From positions 1-64,000 of the forward strand of contig NZ_LQWY01000002.1 of the NCBI RefSeq assembly GCF_001643235.1: 64,000 nucleotides of DNA. The letters are read 5' to 3'. The translations under genes and the position numbers were made by a program. This document shows positions 1 to 8,480 of the stretch, in pieces. Each line of letters starts with the position of its first letter. Position 1 is the first letter of the stretch. The stretch comes from Domibacillus aminovorans. Its GTDB lineage: Bacteria; Bacillota; Bacilli; Bacillales; Domibacillaceae. The notes below the pieces were generated by a model. That model saw only the letters and a program-made list of their open reading frames with translations, searched no databases and had not been told where the DNA came from.

Positions 1-351
1 GATGATAACTACTTAAAAGGAATGGAAACCATTTATAATTTCCCTGGTGAATTTATGAACAAAACGATTGAGTTTGATGGTTTTTCGTTTAAAGGAGAAT
101 CCGTGAATGATCATCAACTCTTTGTACTGCGCTTTGGTGTTATTCATTGCGTAGCAGATTCAGGAGCCTTTGGCATGTTAGTAGAATTTCCAGAAGAAAT
201 GGATCTTCAGGATGACGAATGGATTCATGTAAAAGGGAAATTATCCTCCGTTTATTATCAGCCTTTCAAAGCGACAATTCCGTTTCTCTTAGTGGAGGAG
301 TGGAATACGATTGAAGAGCCTGAAGATCCTTATACCTATCGGATGTCCTAG
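1..351 (+). CDS. YcgQ/TIGR03943-type protein, C-terminal fragment
   Basis: The frame is open from base 1, so this is the 3' end of a gene that starts outside the window. The visible 116 residues form a small beta-rich domain. The segment HCVADSGAFGMLV resembles the conserved CxAD region of the soluble C-terminal half of TIGR03943/YcgQ proteins, which partner the YcgR-type permease. The N-terminal membrane part would lie upstream. An internal ATG at base 22 is unlikely to be the start because the family-like sequence continues through it. The family call is from memory of the motif and is moderately secure. Confidence 0.6.
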   Translation, partial: DDNYLKGMETIYNFPGEFMNKTIEFDGFSFKGESVNDHQLFVLRFGVIHCVADSGAFGMLVEFPEEMDLQDDEWIHVKGKLSSVYYQPFKATIPFLLVEEWNTIEEPEDPYTYRMS

Positions 352-394
352 ATTTGTGATAGCTATAGAAATCAAAAAATATAAAAAGTGCGGT

Positions 395-590
395 CCAAAA
401 GTTACGGTGTCAGTCCCAGAACGGGAAATCGAAGAAAGCACTCACTGCTGGGGAATGAATGAAACCGCGAGTTCAACAATCAGCTGATCGACGAGACGTT
501 AACGACGTTTAATATCGATCGTTCGACTGGTATTCGCAGGAATCCCCCTCTTCAACGACGTAAGGAGGGGGAGTTCAAAATAGCCAAACA
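395..590 (+). mobile_element. IS200/IS605-type 3' end remnant (omega-RNA-like)
   Basis: No intact reading frame is present. The stretch ends in a strong hairpin: CCCCCTC at 544-550 pairs with GAGGGGG at 565-571. It is preceded by TATTCGCAGGAATCC and followed by AGTTCAA. That arrangement (GAATCCCCC stem loop, then GGGGGAGTTCAA) is typical of the 3' end of IS200/IS605 tnpB units, where the guide RNA scaffold and right end lie. No TnpB zinc-ribbon coding sequence is recognisable, so only the terminal part would survive. It abuts the 3' end of the oppositely oriented UDP-glucose dehydrogenase gene. Confidence 0.45.
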
Positions 591-619
591 GTAAGTATCG
601 CGCGCAAGATATTGTCGCC

Positions 620-1963
620 TTATGTGCATGGTGTCCAGGTTCTGCTCAAAGCATTCCAATACGGTTGCCTGCCAATTGAAAAATAGTCGATCTTGTATTC
701 CGATATCTTGTCTAAAGAGTAACAATTTCGGCCATCAAATATAACCGGTCTATTCATCAACTTTTCATATTGATCGAGAGAGAATGTTTTAATCTCGTCC
801 CAATCAGTATTGATAAATACCATATCTGTATCAGTCAGTGTTTCTTCAATAGATGATGCATACTGAATTTTTTCTCCAATCATTTTTTTTGTATTTTCCA
901 TTGCTTTTGGATCATAAGCCACAACGGATACACCATTTGCTATTAATTCGTTTATGATCATGATGGACGGTGATTCACGAATATCATCTGTATGGGGCTT
1001 AAATGCCAGGCCTAATACAGATGCTCTTTTTCCTTTTAAGCTTCCAAAGTAATTCTTTGCTTTTTCCACTAATACATAGTGTTGACGGCTATTCACTTTC
1101 ATCACGGCCTTTAAAATGTCCGGTTTCTCTCCTGCTTCTTCACTCATTTTCAGCATTGCATGGGTATCTTTCGGGAAGCAAGAACCTCCGTATCCAATTC
1201 CGGCCTTCAGGAATTCACTGCCAATCCGGGAATCAAGCCCCATTCCAACAGCAACCTCTTCAATATCAGCTCCCACTTTTTCACATAAATTAGCGAGTTC
1301 ATTTATAAAGCTGATTTTCATGGCCAAAAAAGCATTAGAACTGTATTTAATCATTTCTGCGCTATGAAGATCTGTTTTAAAAATAGGTACGTTAAATGGT
1401 TTATTTATTTCTTCAATAATGGCTGCAGCTTCCGAACAATCTGAACCGAGAATGATTCGGTCTGCGCAAAAAACATCTCGAATCGCGGAACCTTCTCTTA
1501 AAAACTCAGGGTTTGACACCATGGTGATGTTTCGTGTTTTTTGTGCATTTCTTTGTATGGCTTGTTTGATATTCGTATTTGTTCCCACAGGAACAGTGCT
1601 TTTCGTTACAACGATTACGTTATTTTTGGTCGTATATTCACCGATCATGGCAGCCGCATTGTTAATATAGGTAAGGTCGATGTCGTCATTTAGCTGTTTT
1701 GGTGTCCCTACTGCAATATAAATGATGTCCGCGTCTGATAAGGCTTCTTCGGGGCTGTCTGTAAAAAATAAACGCCGGTTGTTCACATTCTTTTTCAATA
1801 ACTCATCCAGTCCAGGTTCATAAAAAGGGGAGAGGCCTGTATTTAATTGGTCCATTTTTTCTTTATCAAGATCGTAGCATATAACTTGGTGGCCTATATC
1901 TGATAAACAGACACCCGTTACCAGACCCACATGCCCTACGCCTATGATTGTAATGTTGTTCAT
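620..1963 (-). CDS. ugd: UDP-glucose 6-dehydrogenase
   Basis: It oxidises UDP-glucose to UDP-glucuronate with two NAD+ in the cytoplasm. The protein has 447 residues, a normal family length. The N-terminal Rossmann motif is GVGHVGLVTG and the active-site cysteine lies in GYGGSCFPKDTHA. The start was set at 1963, not at the longer open frame to 1993, because GAGAGGAA stands just upstream and the family begins MxNITIIGxGHVG. The last dozen residues after YFSIGR look unlike family members and lie next to the IS-like remnant, so the C terminus may have been altered. The epimerase at 3510 on the other strand would use its product. Confidence 0.92.
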   Translation of the reverse strand: MNNITIIGVGHVGLVTGVCLSDIGHQVICYDLDKEKMDQLNTGLSPFYEPGLDELLKKNVNNRRLFFTDSPEEALSDADIIYIAVGTPKQLNDDIDLTYINNAAAMIGEYTTKNNVIVVTKSTVPVGTNTNIKQAIQRNAQKTRNITMVSNPEFLREGSAIRDVFCADRIILGSDCSEAAAIIEEINKPFNVPIFKTDLHSAEMIKYSSNAFLAMKISFINELANLCEKVGADIEEVAVGMGLDSRIGSEFLKAGIGYGGSCFPKDTHAMLKMSEEAGEKPDILKAVMKVNSRQHYVLVEKAKNYFGSLKGKRASVLGLAFKPHTDDIRESPSIMIINELIANGVSVVAYDPKAMENTKKMIGEKIQYASSIEETLTDTDMVFINTDWDEIKTFSLDQYEKLMNRPVIFDGRNCYSLDKISEYKIDYFSIGRQPYWNALSRTWTPCT

Positions 1964-2103
1964 AATAATTCCTCTCAATGCATAATAGTGCAACGTAGCT
2001 GCCTTCTTATTTTATACAAAAAACAATGTACTAAAAATAAGAAATGTTACGTTAATAAATTCCATATGTCAAATGAAAAGGTATAGTTAATCATAAAATT
2101 GTA

Positions 2104-2132
2104 TTGACAATGAAAATCAATCTCTTTATAAT
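2104..2132 (+). promoter_or_regulatory. Sigma-A promoter of the iron-regulated lipoprotein gene
   Basis: TTGACA at 2104-2109 and TATAAT at 2127-2132 are separated by 17 bases, a perfect consensus match. A Fur box begins 12 bases downstream. Confidence 0.8.
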
Positions 2133-2144
2133 TCGAAATGTAAA

Positions 2145-2159
2145 TGAAAACGATTATCA
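2145..2159 (+). promoter_or_regulatory. Fur box
   Basis: TGAAAACGATTATCA matches the 7-1-7 Fur consensus TGATAATNATTATCA at 13 of 15 positions. It lies just downstream of a consensus promoter, so iron-loaded Fur should block transcription of the lipoprotein gene at 2200. Confidence 0.75.
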
Positions 2160-2199
2160 AAATACATAAATTAAAAAAAGAAAGATAGGAGACGATTTT

Positions 2200-3393
2200 A
2201 TGAAAAAAAGAGAATTAAAAAGAATTTTCGCGAAATTCTTAGTGGTAGGTGCCAGCGCAACGCTTTTAACTGCTTGTAACAGCGGTGGAGACACAAAGGA
2301 ACCTACAGAAACTACTGAGGAAACAGCGGCAACAGAAGAAGCAGCAGATGATGCAGAAAAAGAAGAAGTAAACTACGCTCAAGTTTTTGAAGAAGCAAAG
2401 ACTGAACTGGATAAAGCAAAAGAAGGAAAAGAAGTAGATTTCGATAAAGTGACGGATTTATATACTAATAATTTGCAAAGCTTAGTTCAAGAACGGGATG
2501 CAGAACTTGAAAGCAAGCACGATGAGCAAATTACAGCAGCACTGCAGGCTGGAAAAGATGGCTCAATGGACAAAGTCGTCGTAAAGCAAATTTTTGATAA
2601 ATTGATGCAAAAAGTGTTCTATACAACGATGAAGCAGGAATTTAAGGAAGTAGAAGAAAACTGGAAAGATAAAGAAGCAGTCAAAGCGGAAGTTGAAGAA
2701 GCAAAAGAATTTTATGCGATCCTTAAATCAACAGTTGAAAAGCGCGATGCTGCGAATGGAACAACAATGGTGGATGTGATTGCCGGTGGATTTGATGAAA
2801 TCGATAAAGCAGTTGAAGCCGATGATCTGCTCGCATTCCAGCTTGGCAAACAAGTAGTTGATAAAACGTTCATGAAAACGTTCTACTTGGCAACGGGTGC
2901 GATTCCAAACGGCTATGCAACAAAAGTGGCAGAAGAAGCGAAAAAAGATGAACAGCTGGCAAAAGTGGAACAAGCAGAAGGATGGGCTTTTTATCAGTCA
3001 CTTTCAAAATACTTAACAAATCATGCGCCAGAAGATGCTGCTTTTATTGAAAAACAATTTGATTTGCAGACAGATGTCAAAACATTGGATGCCGCTCAAG
3101 TAAACAAAGCATTTGTACGCGGATTTGCTCAAACGGCGATTGACGAGTACACAGAAAGCCTTGAATTGTGGGGAGAAGACAAATCGGTTATTACCGCTTT
3201 GGAAGGTGCCCTATTTATTGATGTAATCGGACAAGATATTAAAACATCGCTGGGCGAGGAAGCTTACACAAAATTAACAGAAAAAGCACAGCAGTATCTT
3301 GAAGCAGCAAAAGCAAAAGATAAAGCAGCAGGCGAACCTATATTGAAAGAAATGGAAGCGACATTGCAAACAGTTATTGAAAAAGCAAAGTAA
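2200..3393 (+). CDS. Fur-regulated lipoprotein, helical, function unknown
   Basis: A 397-residue secreted lipoprotein. The signal peptide ends in the lipobox LLTAC, with the lipidated cysteine at residue 26. An acidic Thr/Glu-rich linker (residues 30-55) follows, then a long, highly charged and mostly helical body with no domain I can name. The RBS is GATAGGAG. A consensus promoter plus Fur box upstream indicates induction by iron limitation. Together with the FTR1 permease about 5 kb downstream, this suggests a role in extracytoplasmic iron handling. That role is inferred from regulation only. A terminator follows directly, so it is probably monocistronic. Confidence 0.8.
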   Translation: MKKRELKRIFAKFLVVGASATLLTACNSGGDTKEPTETTEETAATEEAADDAEKEEVNYAQVFEEAKTELDKAKEGKEVDFDKVTDLYTNNLQSLVQERDAELESKHDEQITAALQAGKDGSMDKVVVKQIFDKLMQKVFYTTMKQEFKEVEENWKDKEAVKAEVEEAKEFYAILKSTVEKRDAANGTTMVDVIAGGFDEIDKAVEADDLLAFQLGKQVVDKTFMKTFYLATGAIPNGYATKVAEEAKKDEQLAKVEQAEGWAFYQSLSKYLTNHAPEDAAFIEKQFDLQTDVKTLDAAQVNKAFVRGFAQTAIDEYTESLELWGEDKSVITALEGALFIDVIGQDIKTSLGEEAYTKLTEKAQQYLEAAKAKDKAAGEPILKEMEATLQTVIEKAK

Positions 3394-3408
3394 ATCGTCT
3401 TTTGCTTG

Positions 3409-3441
3409 AAAAAACCTTGTTTAGTACACAAGGTTTTTTCC
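3409..3441 (+). terminator. Rho-independent terminator
   Basis: AAAACCTTGT and ACAAGGTTTT pair around a 7-base loop and run into a T-rich tail, ending the lipoprotein transcript. Confidence 0.8.
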
Positions 3442-3509
3442 TTTTTTCCTAAAGGATTGATAAGATGGTGAAGAAGCTTTTAATTGAATAAATGACTGAG
3501 GTGTTACGC

Positions 3510-4457
3510 TTGAAAATTATTGTAACAGGCGGGGCTGGATTTATCGGTAGCCATCTGGCCAAAAACCTAATACAAGAAGGCCATGAAGTATACATAATAG
3601 ATTGTCTTCATCCTTATTACTCTATTGAAAGAAAAAGAAAACATTTAACCAATATTGAATCACATGGTGCTTTTCATTATAGTGACCTTAATTTATTGAA
3701 TCAGGACGAAACAATGGCTGAATTTATCCGAATCCGGCCGGATGCAATCGTTCATTTAGCTGCCTTGCCCGGAGTGGCTTATTCCATTGAAAAACCGCTT
3801 GAGTATGTTGACTTTGATATTAAAGCGACGATCAATGTGTTAGAAGCCGCAGGAAAAGCTGGTGCTTCAAAGATTGTGTTTGCTTCTTCTTCTTCCGTAT
3901 ACGGAAATCAAGAGGGGCCTTTTACAGAGGAAATGGCGGTTGGAAAAGTCATTTCACCTTACGCGGCTTCCAAATTTTCAGCGGAATCTTTTTGCCATGT
4001 GTATGAAGATTTGTACGGTTTTCAAATGAATATTTTACGGTTTTTCACGGTTTACGGTCCATGGGGCCGCCCCGATATGGCGATCGGCAAGTTTATTAAG
4101 CAGTTAATACGAGGGGAAGAAATCACCGTGTTTGGTGAGGGAAGAGCCCGTGATTTTACCTATATAGAGGATATCATCCATGGTATTTATCTGACTTTGA
4201 CTGTCCAAACGAATAGTGACATTTTAAATATTGGCTCCGGAAGGCCGATTACGATGGATACGTTATTGCAGGAATTAAAACAGCATTTCCCTGATATGAA
4301 AATAAACAAGGAAACGTCTCGCACCGGAGATGTATTAAAAACATGGGCGGATATTAGTAAAGCTAAGCGGCAGCTTGGCTATGAGCCAAAGGTGGATTTT
4401 AAAAAGGGGCTCGATGAAACAGTAAAATGGGCAAAAGAGAATGAAGTATTCCTTTAA
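3510..4457 (+). CDS. UDP-glucuronate 4-epimerase family protein
   Basis: A 315-residue extended short-chain dehydrogenase that probably interconverts UDP-glucuronate and UDP-galacturonate. It has the N-terminal NAD motif GGAGFIGSH, the SSSVYG strand and the catalytic Tyr/Lys in YAASK. It also has RFFTVYGPWGRPDMA, the block typical of UDP-GlcA epimerases rather than GalE. The start was taken as TTG 3510, which has TGAGGTG seven bases upstream; an ATG at 3492 lacks an RBS. It is the first gene of a coupled four-gene operon and logically follows the ugd gene at 620-1963. Confidence 0.85.
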   Translation: MKIIVTGGAGFIGSHLAKNLIQEGHEVYIIDCLHPYYSIERKRKHLTNIESHGAFHYSDLNLLNQDETMAEFIRIRPDAIVHLAALPGVAYSIEKPLEYVDFDIKATINVLEAAGKAGASKIVFASSSSVYGNQEGPFTEEMAVGKVISPYAASKFSAESFCHVYEDLYGFQMNILRFFTVYGPWGRPDMAIGKFIKQLIRGEEITVFGEGRARDFTYIEDIIHGIYLTLTVQTNSDILNIGSGRPITMDTLLQELKQHFPDMKINKETSRTGDVLKTWADISKAKRQLGYEPKVDFKKGLDETVKWAKENEVFL

Positions 4458-5370
4458 AACGGTCCTCTCGATTTTAACACTCGCTGGTTTTGCATTTTTA
4501 ACGATTCATTCCTTCGATGCAAACTATTTAGGAAACAGTATAAAAAAAATCTTTCAGCATCCTGTCCTGCTCGCAGCCGTTCTGATGGTTTATTTTCTTT
4601 CCTTTTGCTTAAAAGCAGCGGCATGGAAACTTTATTTAAATGGGAAAGCCCACTTTTCAACCTGTCTAATCGGCATTTTATACAGCTTATTGATCAATCA
4701 TCTGCTTCCTATCAAAGTCGGAGACCTTGTGAGGGCGAAAATAGCCAGCACAAGAGAGCCCATGCTGAAAGATGATGAAGCCTTTCATTCTGTTGTTGTA
4801 TTGAGATTGCTGGATATGTTTTGCTTGGTTGGCATAGCGATGATTGGTTTATGGGCTTTGAAGGTTCAATTCCGCTTTCCACTGTGGCTCCTTATGATTA
4901 GCAGTTTTATTAGTCTGCTTGTTTTATTCACAGTTCATCATTATGCGCCCATTTTTTTGAACAAGCATATTCAATTGTTCAAAAAAGCGTTCTCTGGGAA
5001 AAAGGGGCTTTTCATTATTGCCTGCACCTTTTTAAGCTGGCTGCTCGAAGCCGGAATTCTGTATGGGACAGTGATGATGCTGCAAGGAGATTTGTCTTTT
5101 TTGGCATCGGTATTTGCCAATAGTGTAACGATTGCAGGGCAGGTTCTTCAAATCACGCCGGGCGGCATCGGCAATTATGAAAGCTTTCTTGTGTTTGCCT
5201 TAACTTTATTTGGTTTTCCGGTCAAGGAAGGCTATACGATCGCTGTTGTAACCCATGCGTTGAAATTTGTGGTTTCTTATATAGCCGGAGCCGTTGTGCT
5301 TCTGCTATATCCGATCTCGTTCAACACAATGAAAGAATGGATCAAGGTAAGGAGAGTGAGAGAAAAATGA
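4441..5370 (+). CDS. Flippase-like membrane protein (UPF0104/LPG-synthase TM type)
   Basis: A 309-residue polytopic protein with roughly seven to eight hydrophobic segments and the conserved ITPGGIGNYESF block near residue 240. That block is characteristic of the lysylphosphatidylglycerol-synthase transmembrane/AglD-like superfamily. Members are often found in glycolipid operons and are thought to move or bind lipid-linked substrates. The gene overlaps the epimerase stop by 17 bases and the next start by four (ATGA), so translation is coupled. A membrane role in handling a sugar-lipid made by the neighbouring enzymes is inferred. Confidence 0.75.
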   Translation: MKYSFKTVLSILTLAGFAFLTIHSFDANYLGNSIKKIFQHPVLLAAVLMVYFLSFCLKAAAWKLYLNGKAHFSTCLIGILYSLLINHLLPIKVGDLVRAKIASTREPMLKDDEAFHSVVVLRLLDMFCLVGIAMIGLWALKVQFRFPLWLLMISSFISLLVLFTVHHYAPIFLNKHIQLFKKAFSGKKGLFIIACTFLSWLLEAGILYGTVMMLQGDLSFLASVFANSVTIAGQVLQITPGGIGNYESFLVFALTLFGFPVKEGYTIAVVTHALKFVVSYIAGAVVLLLYPISFNTMKEWIKVRRVREK

Positions 5371-6833
5371 AAAGTGCATCTAAATTTGAGAAAGTGGCTG
5401 CACGCTGTTGGAATTTGTTAAATGAAGGGAAACCCTTTACACCGATTTTTGTTGTTGGAACAATGTTGCTGTATCATCTGATGACTCTCGGATCGATGGA
5501 CGAAGCGCTGGATCTTTTCAGCGCGTTTATCTACGTGGTTCCTTTGTTAATCTTTTTTTATTTGTTTGATTTTCCACTGTTTTTAAGAAATTATTTATGG
5601 GCACCGTTTATCGTTTATTTAATTGTATGGAACAAAGTAGAGGTTGAGCTTCTGTTTTTTGCTGTCGGCCTTTATTTCTTTTTTACCGTGTTTTTTTGGG
5701 GGACTTTTTATTATCACCTGCGAATTGGAACTTCATGGTTGAATTTTACCCGCTTTTGGAAGCTTGTCATGAAAAATAGTGATTCGACGAGTGGAAATGC
5801 ACAGGAACAGCTACCAAAGTTTTTGTTGGTTTTATCAATTTGGGAATGGGTTTTTGATGAAAATCGGATCGGCGGAGAAATTGATATCATGAACTTGGGT
5901 TTGTTTTATGGATTTGTTTTACTATTTGCTTACATCCTTCACCGCAATCTTTTTGACTGGAAACCGGTCATGTATGAACGTTACACGAAAGAAGAGTTTC
6001 CAGAACCGACGAAAAGCCTTTCTGAAAAAGTGGTGGTGATTGTCATTGATGGAATGAGAAAAGAACGCTTTTATGAAGCCCATACACCGTTTTTGGATTC
6101 TTTAAAAGAAAATGGCACGGAATACATGAATATGGAAACCGTCTATCCTGCCAGAACGGTCGTCTGCTTTTCATCGATGTTCACCGGCACATATCCGATG
6201 GAACATGGCATTAAGTCCAATATGGTTTGGAAGCTCGGGATCAAGGTTGAAAGTATTTTTGATGCCTTGCGAAAAGTAGGCAAAAAAGGCAGGTTGCTCG
6301 GAATTGCCCATTTGGTGGATTCCATGGGAAGTGATGTGGAAACAGTGACTGCTGTGATGCATAACGACAAAGCAGATCCAAACATCATGGAAAGAGCGAA
6401 AAAAATTATGAAAGAACAGGACCCGGACTTATTTATCGTCCAGATGATCGCGACGGACCAAACAGGCCACAGCAGAGGCGTATTATATGATGAATATATA
6501 CAAAAAATACAAGAAGCCGATGCGTTAGTAGAAGACTTTGTTTCCTGGCTGAAGCAGGAAGGCAAAATGAATGATACAACGCTTTTCATTTGTGCGGATC
6601 ACGGACAGGCAGATGGAATCGGTGGGCATGGCCATTTAGATGAAGGCGAGCGCTTCGTTCCATTCTTTGTACACGGTCCAAATATTGCTAAAGGGAAAAA
6701 AGTGGAAGAAAAACAAAGTCTCGTTTCATTAGCGCCAACCTTATCTTATTTATTGGGAGCTCCTTATCCAAGCCATAGCCGTGGAAAAGTATTAATGGAC
6801 GCCATCGTGCAGAAAGAAGAGAAGAAACCATGA
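5367..6833 (+). CDS. Membrane-anchored alkaline-phosphatase-superfamily phosphodiesterase
   Basis: A 488-residue protein. The first about 200 residues contain several membrane segments, then comes a type I phosphodiesterase/nucleotide pyrophosphatase-like domain. Metal-site motifs are visible: VIVIDGM, the nucleophile region YPARTV, ATDQTGHSRG, CADHGQ and GGHGH. The start was set at ATG 5367, which has GGAGAGTGAG upstream and overlaps the previous stop by four bases; a longer frame reaches 5337. The next gene also overlaps by four bases. The likely job is cleaving or transferring a phosphodiester in a lipid-linked glycan. The substrate cannot be told from sequence. Confidence 0.8.
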   Translation: MKSASKFEKVAARCWNLLNEGKPFTPIFVVGTMLLYHLMTLGSMDEALDLFSAFIYVVPLLIFFYLFDFPLFLRNYLWAPFIVYLIVWNKVEVELLFFAVGLYFFFTVFFWGTFYYHLRIGTSWLNFTRFWKLVMKNSDSTSGNAQEQLPKFLLVLSIWEWVFDENRIGGEIDIMNLGLFYGFVLLFAYILHRNLFDWKPVMYERYTKEEFPEPTKSLSEKVVVIVIDGMRKERFYEAHTPFLDSLKENGTEYMNMETVYPARTVVCFSSMFTGTYPMEHGIKSNMVWKLGIKVESIFDALRKVGKKGRLLGIAHLVDSMGSDVETVTAVMHNDKADPNIMERAKKIMKEQDPDLFIVQMIATDQTGHSRGVLYDEYIQKIQEADALVEDFVSWLKQEGKMNDTTLFICADHGQADGIGGHGHLDEGERFVPFFVHGPNIAKGKKVEEKQSLVSLAPTLSYLLGAPYPSHSRGKVLMDAIVQKEEKKP

Positions 6834-7627
6834 AAAAACAGCAGGTGATTGTTTTTCTGCCAGCGTATAATGAAGAACAGTCAATCAGAGAAGTCATTCA
6901 GAGTATTCCGAGACATTTTCACCATCAGGTGGAAGTAAAAGTGCTGGTTATTGATGATGGGTCAAAAGACAACACAGTTAACGTAGCCAAATCAGCAGGA
7001 GCCGATTTCATCGTTAGCTTTGAAAAAAACCGCGGTTTAGGGGCAGCGGTGCGGGCGGGGTTACAGGAATGCTTTGACAGAGGAGCGGATATCGGGGTCA
7101 TGATTGATGCAGACGGCGAATACCCGGCCAGTCAAATTCCGGACCTGTTGCAGCCAATTCTTGCAGGAGAAGCTGATTATACGATGGGTTCCCGTTTTTT
7201 AGGGACGATTAAAGGCATGAAGGTTCATCGCCGCCTTGGAAATTATGGATTTACCCTTCTCCAAAGCCTTGTATTGAAAAAGTGGATTTTTGACGGACAA
7301 TCAGGGATGAGAGCATTCACGCGTCAAGCACTTAAGCATGGAGAAATCATCCATGATTACAATTATGCACAAGTCTTGACTTTTAACCTTGTCAGACAAG
7401 GCTTTCGAGTAAAGGAAGTCCCAATTCAATACCGGGTGCGTACAACAGGAGAATCCTTTATTACGTTTAGAGGGTACTTGTTTTCCGTTATACCTGCAAT
7501 CTGGAAAGAATTAAGGCGACCTGTTCAAAAAGTGAAAATAGATGCCAGCGCCCATAAGGTAGATCTTAAAGGCAGCCGTACATTAAAAGCTCAAAAGCAA
7601 AAAACGCATATAATAAATCTAAAATAA
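6830..7627 (+). CDS. GT2 family (dolichyl-phosphate-mannose-synthase-like) glycosyltransferase
   Basis: A 265-residue GT-A glycosyltransferase. The N-terminal FLPAYNEEQS, VLVIDDGSKDNT and the metal-binding DADGEY motif are typical of family 2 enzymes. These transfer sugars to polyprenyl phosphate or similar acceptors on the inner membrane face. It has no membrane anchor, as in soluble DPM1-type enzymes. The start overlaps the preceding stop (ATGA), and it closes the operon with the epimerase, flippase-like and phosphodiesterase genes. The donor is inferred to be UDP-GalA or UDP-GlcA because those are the precursors encoded nearby. Confidence 0.82.
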   Translation: MKKQQVIVFLPAYNEEQSIREVIQSIPRHFHHQVEVKVLVIDDGSKDNTVNVAKSAGADFIVSFEKNRGLGAAVRAGLQECFDRGADIGVMIDADGEYPASQIPDLLQPILAGEADYTMGSRFLGTIKGMKVHRRLGNYGFTLLQSLVLKKWIFDGQSGMRAFTRQALKHGEIIHDYNYAQVLTFNLVRQGFRVKEVPIQYRVRTTGESFITFRGYLFSVIPAIWKELRRPVQKVKIDASAHKVDLKGSRTLKAQKQKTHIINLK

Positions 7628-7630
7628 AAA

Positions 7631-7659
7631 TTGACTTTTTCAATGATAATCATTATCAT
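7631..7659 (+). promoter_or_regulatory. Promoter overlapped by a Fur box
   Basis: TTGACT at 7631-7636 and TATCAT at 7654-7659 have 17-base spacing. The Fur box occupies the spacer and the -10 element, an ideal position for repression. Confidence 0.75.
7644..7658 (+). promoter_or_regulatory. Perfect Fur box
   Basis: TGATAATCATTATCA matches the 15-base Fur consensus TGATAATNATTATCA at every position. It controls the two-gene unit 7679-9389. Confidence 0.9.
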
Positions 7660-7678
7660 TTGTATAGGGGGATTTAAT

Positions 7679-8431
7679 ATGAAAAAATGGTTGCTTTCTT
7701 GTCTTTTATTCGTCTTTGTTTTGAGTAATTTGAATGTATTATCTGTGGGTGCTTATACATATGGGGACCCCAATGAAGAAGCATTAGCAGAAGCATACAA
7801 AGCAATGATGCTTGAATTAAATAAAAATCCAGCTGATTATGCTACGGCAAAAAAGCATTTTGAGACAGTAAAAGAAGAAGTGGATATGCATATGGGGCCG
7901 GAACCTGCAAAAATCATTCTTCAAAATCTTGAAGATGAAGATAAAGAACGAGTGATTGAGAATATGGATCAACTACTTGTTTTAAATATGGCTAGACGAT
8001 TGGAAAACATAGAAAAAAACTTCACAGAATATGATACGAGTAAGCGATTGCTGGCAAAAGCTCATGCAACGTATGAAGCGCTGTCTCCTAAAGTTGAATC
8101 ACGCAATCCAGAACTGGATAAAGAAGTAAAAGCAGAATTTGATCAAGCTTTAAAGGCTCTAGGAAACCCAGGACTTTTTGGTGTTGGGAAACAAGAAGCG
8201 GATTTAGATCAGTTTAATGCGAGCAAGGAAAAGATTTTGACTTCATTACAAAAAGAGTTCGACTTGAAAAGTTTGGAAATTGGACATTTTTCAGAAAGTG
8301 CGACAGAAAAAGAGAACGGAAAAAATGAATGGACGGATGTTTCAAATATACGAAATTGGATTCCGCTTTTACTGATTGTTGGACTTCTCATTGCCGTTAT
8401 TGTTGTGGCAAGACGTAAAAGGAAAAAATGA
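7679..8431 (+). CDS. Fur-regulated membrane-anchored partner of the FTR1 permease
   Basis: A 250-residue protein with an N-terminal signal peptide (residues 1-24), a helical extracytoplasmic body and one C-terminal membrane segment (about 226-245) ending in the basic tail RRKRKK. The start at 7679 has AGGGGGAT upstream; a longer frame from 7631 runs through the promoter and Fur box and is rejected. No heme motif or EfeO/EfeB-type domain is visible. It precedes the iron permease by 49 bases in the same Fur-controlled unit, so a role in delivering iron to that permease is likely but inferred. Confidence 0.8.
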   Translation: MKKWLLSCLLFVFVLSNLNVLSVGAYTYGDPNEEALAEAYKAMMLELNKNPADYATAKKHFETVKEEVDMHMGPEPAKIILQNLEDEDKERVIENMDQLLVLNMARRLENIEKNFTEYDTSKRLLAKAHATYEALSPKVESRNPELDKEVKAEFDQALKALGNPGLFGVGKQEADLDQFNASKEKILTSLQKEFDLKSLEIGHFSESATEKENGKNEWTDVSNIRNWIPLLLIVGLLIAVIVVARRKRKK

Positions 8432-8480
8432 TCGTAGACGTTCATCCTTCATATTTCCTATGTGAGGAGAGGAAAAGGTT

